From Trichodesmium sp. MAG_R04 (lineage in GTDB: Bacteria > Cyanobacteriota > Cyanobacteriia > Cyanobacteriales > Microcoleaceae), in NCBI GenBank assembly GCA_023356515.1, contig JAKQYG010000129.1, forward strand, positions 1 through 9,508: 9,508 nt of DNA, written 5' to 3'. Under the pieces are notes generated by a model. The model had not been told where the DNA came from. It saw nothing but the letters and a program-made list of their open reading frames with translations, and did not search any database. Numbering within the stretch: position 1 is the stretch's first letter; each line of letters opens with the position of its first letter. Below, one piece after another: positions 7,352 to 9,508 of this stretch. The translations under genes and the position numbers were made by a program.

Positions 7352-8536
7352 TTAGATGATTTCAAAGTCATCTACTGTGGGAGTATCTTGAGTAAATAGA
7401 GTTTCAATGAATGCGAACTGTTGTACTGTTGTATTGTCATCTTGAACAAAGTAAAGCCTTCCACTATTTCCATTCACTTCTTCATAAACTACATTAGTAT
7501 TACCATCAGGACTGAAATTATTAATATTTGTCACTGTTGCTAGTACAATGTCACCTCCAGTGTTACCAAGAATAATGTCCTCAGTTATCTGAATGATATC
7601 ACTATCTGTAGTCCCCCTGAAGTCTGTGAGGGTGTCAATACCCCCAGAAGCATTAATATCAAAAATATAAACATCTGCCCCTCCGCCACCATCAATGATA
7701 TCATTACCAATACCACCAATAATGGTGTCTTGACCCTGACCTCCTATCAGGGTATCATCACCAGCTCCACCTTGGAGGCAGTCATTACCAAGATTACCTT
7801 GAAGGGAGTCATTACCATCACCACCGAAAATAGTATCCCTTCCTGTACCTCCAATAACTGTGTCGTTGCCTTCACCTGCAAATATTAGATTTTCCCCAGA
7901 AATACCTTCGATGGTGTCCTCACCCATACCCCCTTGAATAGTATCATTGCCACTACCACCTCGGATGGAGTCATTGCCATCACCACCGACAAGACTATCT
8001 GCACCAGCACCACCATAAATAGTGTCATCACCGCTTCCTCCAAGAACTGTATCGTTAAAACCAGCTTGACCTACATAATCTCCTTCAAGATAGTCATTTC
8101 CACTACCACCATTTATGAAATCTGCACCAGTATCCCCTAGGGCAGTATCATTATCCGCACCACCTTCTATAATGTCATCCCCCTCACCACCGTCAAGGTT
8201 GTCATTACCAGCGTTACCTTTTACTATGTCTGTACCAGCGCCACCTTCTACATTGTCGTTGCCTAACCCGCCTACAAGAAAATCATTACCTTCTTCACCT
8301 AATATGCGGTCATCTCCCTGACCACCGCCTATGCTATCATTGCCAGCTTTTCCTTCTACAATATCATTGCCATCACCACTATTAACTACATCATTGCCAC
8401 CCTGGGCATTAATATTATCGTTGCCTGAGGTTCCCTCTAATTGATCAAGATTTCCACTACCTCTGATAAATGTCGTACTGTTAAAAGTATACGAACTATT
8501 TGGTGATGTTGGATTAGTTATTATTATTTCACTCAT
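7352..8536 (-). CDS. RTX hemolysin-type calcium-binding repeat protein
   Basis: This is a 394-residue acidic, Gly/Asp/Asn-rich protein. Residues 1-34 are a short non-repetitive Ser/Thr-rich leader without a Sec signal. Residues about 35-288 are roughly 28 tandem nonapeptides of the GGxGxDxIx type, e.g. GGSGNDTIQ and GGDGNDSLQ, with one irregular insert at about 151-162. Such repeats fold into a calcium-filled parallel beta-roll outside the cell. Residues 289-394 form a non-repeat C-terminal region (ADVYIFD onwards, with GRLYFVQDD near 359-367). The extreme end DDFEII resembles the acidic-plus-hydrophobic tail of type I secretion substrates, so ABC-exporter secretion is likely; no exporter lies in the window. 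No protease or lipase domain is seen, so a structural or surface role is more likely than an enzyme. A weak AAGGA (8549-8553) lies 12 bases before the ATG. Stop codons TAA TAA are in tandem. Confidence 0.95.
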   Translation of the reverse strand: MSEIIITNPTSPNSSYTFNSTTFIRGSGNLDQLEGTSGNDNINAQGGNDVVNSGDGNDIVEGKAGNDSIGGGQGDDRILGEEGNDFLVGGLGNDNVEGGAGTDIVKGNAGNDNLDGGEGDDIIEGGADNDTALGDTGADFINGGSGNDYLEGDYVGQAGFNDTVLGGSGDDTIYGGAGADSLVGGDGNDSIRGGSGNDTIQGGMGEDTIEGISGENLIFAGEGNDTVIGGTGRDTIFGGDGNDSLQGNLGNDCLQGGAGDDTLIGGQGQDTIIGGIGNDIIDGGGGADVYIFDINASGGIDTLTDFRGTTDSDIIQITEDIILGNTGGDIVLATVTNINNFSPDGNTNVVYEEVNGNSGRLYFVQDDNTTVQQFAFIETLFTQDTPTVDDFEII

Positions 8537-8548
8537 AATTTTCTTTAT

Positions 8549-8553
8549 TCCTT
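8549..8553 (-). promoter_or_regulatory. probable ribosome-binding site of the RTX gene
   Basis: The minus strand reads AAGGA 12 bases before the ATG at 8534-8536. The spacing is long, so initiation may be modest. No better candidate lies nearer. Confidence 0.4.
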
Positions 8554-8683
8554 AAGATTGACTATAAATAATCAAATCTAGTACTTGACTAAACAGAAGA
8601 GTTTGTCCCTTGATCTAACTATTTTTTATCCTATCTTCTTAGGAATTGAACTTCGTCAGGGTATTTGGACAAAAAAGTTGAAA

Positions 8684-8734
8684 GATTGCTTCATGGGTTA
8701 ACTTATTAAAGGAAAAATCTTAAACAAAGCAATC
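8684..8734. repeat. inverted repeat GATTGCTT/AAGCAATC
   Basis: Perfect 8-bp arms (8684-8691 and 8727-8734) surround a 35-nt loop. On the minus strand this would fall in the upstream or leader region of the RTX gene, about 150 bp before its start. The role is unknown. Confidence 0.4.
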
Positions 8735-8773
8735 AATGTTCTACTACAGGACATGAAAAACATAGTTACAGCC

Positions 8774-8826
8774 CAGGAAGCTAGCTAATGGCTGTTGGCC
8801 CAGCATTCCTGAGGAAATGCTTATTT
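8774..8826 (+). promoter_or_regulatory. overlapping, mutually exclusive hairpins (attenuator-like)
   Basis: Fold A pairs CAGGAA (8774-8779) with TTCCTG (8806-8811) and GCTG (8791-8794) with CAGC (8801-8804). Fold B pairs GCATTCC (8803-8809) with GGAAATGC (8813-8820), with one bulged A and a TGA loop, and is followed by TTATTT. The folds share 8803-8811, so only one can form, as in attenuators. No plus-strand gene follows, so this could instead be the end of a small RNA, leader structure of the RTX transcript on the other strand, or a dispersed-repeat remnant. Confidence 0.25.
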
Positions 8827-8860
8827 ATAATATTCAACGGAAAATAATATTAACCGGAAA
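8827..8860. repeat. two-copy 17-bp tandem repeat
   Basis: Units 8827-8843 (ATAATATTcAaCGGAAA) and 8844-8860 (ATAATATTaAcCGGAAA) are adjacent and agree at 15 of 17 positions. They lie between the hairpin at 8803-8820 and the tiny ORF at 8948-9010. The pair could be a duplicated binding site or simple replication slippage. Confidence 0.6.
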
Positions 8861-8947
8861 GAAATATGAGTAATTTACTTAAAACCTCAATAAGTAAAAT
8901 ATCTTATACCAAGTTTCAAAAATAATGCTACACTTGTGATCAATAAG

Positions 8948-9010
8948 TTAAGAGCAATGTTTGTAATGATTCGTTTCAAAAGAGCAAATCTTATAACCTT
9001 CATCCACCAT
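8948..9010 (-). CDS. possible 20-residue small ORF after the cyclase gene
   Basis: ATG (complement of 9008-9010) opens a 20-codon frame encoding MVDEGYKICSFETNHYKHCS and ends with TAA at 8948-8950. AGGAG at 9020-9024 stands nine bases before the start, the best Shine-Dalgarno arrangement in this gap. The ORF begins 24 bases after the cyclase stop, so it could be translated from the same mRNA. There are two Cys and two His in 20 residues, but no recognised family. It could equally be the surviving 5' end of a lost downstream gene, or chance. Confidence 0.2.
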   Translation of the reverse strand: MVDEGYKICSFETNHYKHCS

Positions 9011-9034
9011 TTTTTCTTTCTCCTACTGTAGTAG

Positions 9035-9508
9035 TTATTTTTCACCTGTTCTCAAGAGACGTTGGATATATATTTGAGCAACTTGATCTAAAGGATTCAG
9101 TTTTGAGCATTCTGCAAATATTTCTCCGGCTTCCAATGATTGACCAGACTTGTAAAGGGACATTGCTTGTGTAAACTGTTTTAGGGTATTTAATTTACCT
9201 TCCTTAACTACAGGTGGATCGGCATCAAAAACTTCATAAACAGTTACTTTTTGCGATTTCCCTTTGACTTGGACCGTATCTATGGAGCGAATAGCATAGT
9301 TGCTTGCTTGTGTCAGTCGTGAAAAAGTTTGTTCGGTAATTAACAAAGGCACTCCATAGCTTTTGGTCAAACTTTCCACTCTCGAAGCCAAATTTACAGC
9401 ATCACTAATTACAGTACTATCCATGCGATTTCGACCGCCTACAGTACCTAACATCAGAAGACCAGTATTAATGCCAATACCAATTTTTACAGGAGAATAA
9501 CCAGAATT
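9035..9508 (-). CDS. class III adenylate/guanylate cyclase, C-terminal fragment
   Basis: The frame is open to the right edge, giving 157 visible residues; the ATG at 9452-9454 is internal, not the start, because conserved catalytic-domain sequence continues upstream of it. Visible residues 6-60 are the end of the cyclase catalytic domain: PVKIGIGINTG, then GRNRMDSTVISDAVNLASR. In VNLASR the Asn39 and Arg43 match the transition-state residues of class III cyclases. Thr32 occupies the purine-specifying position, as is common in bacterial enzymes. The metal-binding aspartates and any sensor domain (CHASE2, PAS, GAF, FHA or response regulator) lie outside the window. Residues about 80-157 form a tail with a short TPR-like helical pair (FTQAMSLYKSGQSLEA to LNPLDQ), usual in cyanobacterial cyclases. 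Product cAMP is more likely than cGMP, but this is not proven here. The stop TAA is at 9035-9037. Confidence 0.93.
   Translation of the reverse strand, partial: NSGYSPVKIGIGINTGLLMLGTVGGRNRMDSTVISDAVNLASRVESLTKSYGVPLLITEQTFSRLTQASNYAIRSIDTVQVKGKSQKVTVYEVFDADPPVVKEGKLNTLKQFTQAMSLYKSGQSLEAGEIFAECSKLNPLDQVAQIYIQRLLRTGEK

Larger units (their letters stand above)
8537..9034. other. 498-bp intergenic region between cyclase and RTX genes
   Basis: No gene above about 20 codons is supported. Reading from the right, the gap holds a tiny ORF (9010-8948), a 17-bp tandem duplication (8827-8860), overlapping inverted repeats (8774-8820) and an 8-bp-stem hairpin (8684-8734). The RTX promoter should lie here. 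A TATAGT match about 25 bases before the AAGGA lacks a convincing -35 box, so no promoter is called. Confidence 0.6.

Noticed and set aside
7934..8321. Two overlapping plus-strand frames of 68 codons (7934-8140 and 8115-8321), Ser/Thr/Pro-rich
   Set aside because: They are antisense shadows of the RTX nonapeptide repeats; their regular composition is imposed by the repeat codons.
7680..8400. Possible CRISPR or tandem DNA repeat because of recurring 'accaccNNNNatNNtatcattacc' type spacing
   Set aside because: The periodicity is the 27-bp codon period of RTX nonapeptides in a single open frame, not direct repeats with unique spacers.
8866..8925. 19-residue plus-strand frame MSNLLKTSISK... after the tandem repeat
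   Set aside because: Only a weak GGAAAG upstream and no recognisable similarity; it is as likely as chance in AT-rich DNA.

Overview
The window looks like AT-rich cyanobacterial DNA, most likely from a filamentous Oscillatoriales-type genome (Trichodesmium, Okeania and relatives are the best guess). The basis is three copies of the HIP1 octamer GCGATCGC, long low-GC intergenic stretches, very large TPR proteins, a small RTX calcium-binding protein and a class III nucleotide cyclase with a cyanobacteria-like tail. The genus is inferred; no rRNA or other marker is present.

All four convincing genes lie on the minus strand. In their direction of transcription (right to left) they are: the C-terminal part of a class III adenylate/guanylate cyclase (9508-9035, cut by the right edge); a 498-bp gap with hairpins, a 17-bp tandem repeat and a possible 20-codon ORF; a 394-residue RTX (hemolysin-type calcium-binding repeat) protein (8536-7352); a 231-bp gap holding a 96-bp element with inverted-repeat ends; a 1746-residue TPR - GT61-type glycosyltransferase - TPR protein (7120-1880); a 992-bp gap with several palindromes and a candidate folded RNA; and a TPR-only protein (887-1, cut by the left edge).

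The possible common theme is inference. A secreted or surface RTX protein sits directly upstream of a very large TPR-scaffolded glycosyltransferase, followed by another TPR solenoid. TPR domains fused to a glycosyltransferase recall the layout of protein O-GlcNAc transferases, but with a different, GT61-like, catalytic fold. The system could therefore modify proteins or build surface glycans. Gaps of 231, 498 and 992 bp argue against one tight operon. No CRISPR array, tRNA, rRNA or intact insertion sequence was seen.
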